Source of the DNA: Sphingobacterium gobiense
GTDB lineage: Bacteria > Bacteroidota > Bacteroidia > Sphingobacteriales > Sphingobacteriaceae
Direction of reading: 5' to 3'
Assembly (NCBI RefSeq): GCF_002980575.1
Contig: NZ_PVBS01000001.1
Span: forward strand, 1,488,001-1,552,000
Length of the DNA stretch: 64,000 bases
The translations under genes were made by a program, and so were the position numbers. Positions 61,905-64,000 of the stretch are shown here, piece after piece (position 1 is the stretch's first letter; every line of letters starts with the position of its first letter). The notes beneath the pieces are model-generated. The model had not been told where the DNA came from and made no database searches. It saw only the letters and a program-made list of their open reading frames with translations.

Positions 61905-63077
61905 ATGTCATGGATATACTTGGATAACAACGCCACTACGAAGATAGATCCAAAGGTTTTAGAGGCTATGCTTCCTTTCCTAACAGACTCCTATGGGAAT
62001 GCCTCCAGCATGCAGCACCGTATAGGACGTGAAGCCAGCCAAGCTGTAGCTTTGGCACGCCAACAAATTGCACAGAAATTTCGTGTAAAGGAAAATGAAC
62101 TCTTTTTTAATTCTGGTGCAACGGAAGGTATCAATACCGTCCTACGTGGAGTACCCCAAGCTTATAAACGCAAAGGAAAACATATTATTACTTGCCAGAC
62201 CGAACATAAGGCGGTCTTAACGACCTGCGCTCAGTTAGAACGGAACGGCGTTGAAATAACATATTTACCCGTCAATCATAACGGGGAATTAGATTTACAA
62301 TTGCTCCAGGATAGCATACGCCAGGATACCATCTTAGTATGTATTATGGCCGCGAATAACGAATCGGGTGTTATACACCCCATTTCTGCAATTGCAAACA
62401 TCTGTCAGGAAAAGGATGTCCTGTTTTTTTGCGATGCGACACAGTTGGTCGGCAAACAGGAAATAGACCTACAGCAGATTCCTATTGACATCCTGACCTT
62501 CAGTGCACATAAGTTTCATGGTCCTAAAGGCGCAGGTGTGTTATATGTGCGTCGCAAACGTAAACCGATACAGGTCCCTCCGTTAATATCCGGAGGACAG
62601 CAGGAAAACGGATTTCGTGGTGGAACATTAAATGTTCCCAATATTGTAGGTTGCGGGAAGGCACTGGAAATAGCAAATACCCATCCACAGGTCAAGCAAT
62701 ACCGAGACGAGCTGGAAAAGCAAATTAAACTTCGGATACCCGAAGTCATTATCCACGGCGAGCAGGCGGCACGATTAGACAACACCAGTTTCGTCGCTTT
62801 TCGACATATTAAAGCAGCTGAGCTTATGACTACCCTCTCCCATATCGCAGTCTCTTCAGGTTCTGCCTGTACTTCTGGTCTACGGGATCCATCACATGTT
62901 TTGAAAGCAATGGGTGTTAGCGATGATGACGCCTACGCTAGTATCCGTTTTAGCTTGAGTAAATTTACCAAAAAAGCCGATATGGAACAGACCATAAACG
63001 ATCTTGCCAAGGCCGTTCAACGTCTTCGCTCCTCCTCTCCCATATGGCAACTTTTTAAAAAGGGGCTGATAGAGTGA
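61905..63077 (+). CDS. Cysteine desulfurase (IscS/NifS type)
   Basis: 390 aa. PLP enzyme: DNNATTKIDPKVLEAM at the N-terminus, TEHKAVL, the cofactor lysine Lys203 in FSAHKFHGPKG, and the catalytic Cys322 in SSGSACTSG, the longer flexible loop of group I (IscS/NifS) enzymes. It takes sulfur from cysteine for iron-sulfur clusters. An A-type carrier gene follows after about 100 bp, supporting an Fe-S assembly role. A TATCTTTA -7-like element lies 6 bp before the ATG. Confidence 0.93.
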   Translation: MSWIYLDNNATTKIDPKVLEAMLPFLTDSYGNASSMQHRIGREASQAVALARQQIAQKFRVKENELFFNSGATEGINTVLRGVPQAYKRKGKHIITCQTEHKAVLTTCAQLERNGVEITYLPVNHNGELDLQLLQDSIRQDTILVCIMAANNESGVIHPISAIANICQEKDVLFFCDATQLVGKQEIDLQQIPIDILTFSAHKFHGPKGAGVLYVRRKRKPIQVPPLISGGQQENGFRGGTLNVPNIVGCGKALEIANTHPQVKQYRDELEKQIKLRIPEVIIHGEQAARLDNTSFVAFRHIKAAELMTTLSHIAVSSGSACTSGLRDPSHVLKAMGVSDDDAYASIRFSLSKFTKKADMEQTINDLAKAVQRLRSSSPIWQLFKKGLIE

Positions 63078-63179
63078 CGATTTTAGCAATTGCATTTACA
63101 TTTTTTGACATTCTCTCGACCTCCGATAGTTGGAAGTAAACAAAAGAATAGCGATTTTTGTAAATCAAGAAGAAAAGCG

Positions 63180-63515
63180 ATGAACGAATTGGTAACAATC
63201 ACAGATAGAGCAAAGGAGCGTATCGACAAGATTATGCAAGAAGAGAACTATGACAATAGTTACTTTGTACGAGTTGCAGTGGAAAGTGGGGGGTGTTCCG
63301 GTCTTTCCTACAAACTATCGTTTGACAATGAGGAAAAAAAAGGTGACCAGTTTTGTGAAGATAGGGGTATTAAAATTTGTTTAGATATAAAATCCTACCT
63401 GTATCTAGCGGGAACAGAACTAGATTACTCAGACGGACTTACAGGCAAAGGCTTTGAATTTCATAACCCGAATGCTTCGCGGACTTGTGCGTGCGGCGAG
63501 AGTTTCTCCGTATAA
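63180..63515 (+). CDS. A-type iron-sulfur carrier protein
   Basis: 111 aa from ATG 63180. The three conserved cysteines of HesB/IscA proteins are present: one in SGGCSGLSYKLSF and two in the C-terminal CACGESF. The LVTITDRAKERIDKIM start and FEFHNPNAS region are family-typical. It receives or delivers Fe-S clusters in the cytoplasm, most plausibly with the cysteine desulfurase encoded upstream. An in-frame ATG at 63090 is rejected because it adds residues unlike the family. Confidence 0.93.
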   Translation: MNELVTITDRAKERIDKIMQEENYDNSYFVRVAVESGGCSGLSYKLSFDNEEKKGDQFCEDRGIKICLDIKSYLYLAGTELDYSDGLTGKGFEFHNPNASRTCACGESFSV

Positions 63516-63537
63516 TCCTATTCTACAGGATATTATT

Positions 63538-63569
63538 AAAAGGGAGTTGTATAAACAGCTCCCTTTTTT
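63538..63569 (+). terminator. Intrinsic terminator after the Fe-S carrier gene
   Basis: AAAAGGGAGTTGT (63538-63550) pairs with ACAGCTCCCTTTT (63555-63567), with one T-G pair, around ATAA, and runs into T6. Confidence 0.85.
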
Positions 63570-63680
63570 AGTAATATTTTCAAAACATCATTCATTTTAT
63601 TAATAAAACATTTATTTTTGCTGATAAAATTTAAAAAAATATCAATAGCTAGCTTATGGTATTTAGAGCGCTAACATTTT

Positions 63681-64000
63681 ATGGGACGTAACTTATTAAA
63701 AACGGAACAAGCGATTACGTTTGTTAAGAACATTTTTTCGGAGAAACTAAGTCAGGCATTAAATCTCATTCCTGTTTCCTCGCCTTTAGTTGTATTAGAT
63801 GGAACAGGCATCAATGATGATCTCAATGGCATTGAACGTCCGGTAGGGTTTCCTATCAAATCTTTGAACGAACAGCGTGCTGTAGTAGTACATTCCTTGG
63901 CCAAATGGAAAAGGGTGCGACTAAAAGAATTGGAAATACAACCCGGAGAAGGTATATTGACAGATATGCGGGCTTTACGCCCGGACGAGGATTATAGCCC
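63681..64000 (+). CDS. asnA: Aspartate-ammonia ligase, N-terminal part (cut by window end)
   Basis: The first 106 residues are visible. ITFVKNIFSEKLSQAL at the N-terminus, LDGTGINDDLNG, then VVHSLAKWKRVRLKEL and GEGILTDMRALRPDED match the AsnA family, whose E. coli member has VHSLAKWKR and MKALRPDED at the same places. AsnA makes asparagine from aspartate, ammonia and ATP in a class-II-tRNA-synthetase-like fold. ATG 63681 begins the conserved region; the gene continues beyond the window. Confidence 0.93.
   Translation, partial: MGRNLLKTEQAITFVKNIFSEKLSQALNLIPVSSPLVVLDGTGINDDLNGIERPVGFPIKSLNEQRAVVVHSLAKWKRVRLKELEIQPGEGILTDMRALRPDEDYS

Noticed and set aside
1..64000. Prophage, transposon or integron
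   Set aside because: No integrase, transposase, phage structural gene or flanking target duplications were seen; the gene-poor stretch near 45 kb and the tRNA tail copy are the only hints of past insertion or loss.

Overview
The window looks like chromosome from a member of the Bacteroidota, most likely the family Sphingobacteriaceae (Sphingobacterium, Olivibacter, Pedobacter relatives). Evidence: AT-rich intergenic DNA, promoters of the Bacteroidota form (TTTG or TTG, about 19 bases, TAnnTTTG), almost no Shine-Dalgarno sequences, lipobox lipoproteins, and family-typical genes (a DUF5686 outer-membrane protein, Tat-exported Gfo/Idh/MocA oxidoreductases, a DUF1080 protein, a core-only MetE-like enzyme). 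No phage, transposase, rRNA or CRISPR array was seen. The only RNA gene found is one tRNA-Lys(UUU).

Layout. 1-5.8 kb: end of a Gfo/Idh/MocA gene, an oligoendopeptidase, a degenerate DEAD-box protein and three small housekeeping-type genes. 5.8-12.2 kb: a sugar epimerase/MetE-core pair facing an Lrp-type regulator, a thioredoxin-reductase-like flavoprotein, a PQQ-type sugar dehydrogenase lipoprotein and a secreted esterase. 12.2-20.4 kb: stress and polysaccharide genes, namely a large catalase, an operon of two lipoproteins plus a glutathionylspermidine-synthase-like ATP-grasp enzyme with one-base stop/start overlaps, a GT4 glycosyltransferase overlapping a debranching-type glycosidase, and a PNPOx-like protein. 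20.4-37 kb: a BaiN-type flavoprotein, an AsmA-like envelope protein with a tiny overlapping membrane gene, an RhlE-type helicase behind a long structured leader, DoxX, Dps, a RluA-family synthase, a DUF5686 barrel, a Crp-type regulator, a frameshifted VOC gene, an ankyrin protein, RibD and PrmC. 37-41 kb: the tRNA with a duplicated 3' end, then a LuxE-like acyl-protein synthetase, a zinc metallopeptidase and PhnA.

41-49 kb is a cluster of general-stress genes (SDR, small lipoproteins, topoisomerase IB, DUF892 ferritin-like protein, CsbD, CinA-type amidase, LuxR response regulator, DUF421). It encloses a gene-poor 1.16 kb stretch holding two broken genes and a 21-bp-period tandem array of about 22 degenerate, partly palindromic units. 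The array keeps one phase for 460 bp and runs through two in-frame stop codons. I consider it the most unusual element in the window.

49-61.7 kb is carbon metabolism: a HEAT-repeat/double-DUF1080 protein with a Tat Gfo/Idh partner, a ROK regulator, then a complete glycerol regulon (glpR divergent from glpD-glpK-glpF, then glpT). Exogenous glycerol would enter through GlpF, be phosphorylated by GlpK and oxidised by GlpD, while GlpT imports glycerol-3-phosphate. 61.7-64 kb: a 48-residue unannotated protein, a cysteine desulfurase, an A-type Fe-S carrier, and the beginning of asnA cut by the window end. Function calls rest on motif and family recognition; no database search was run.
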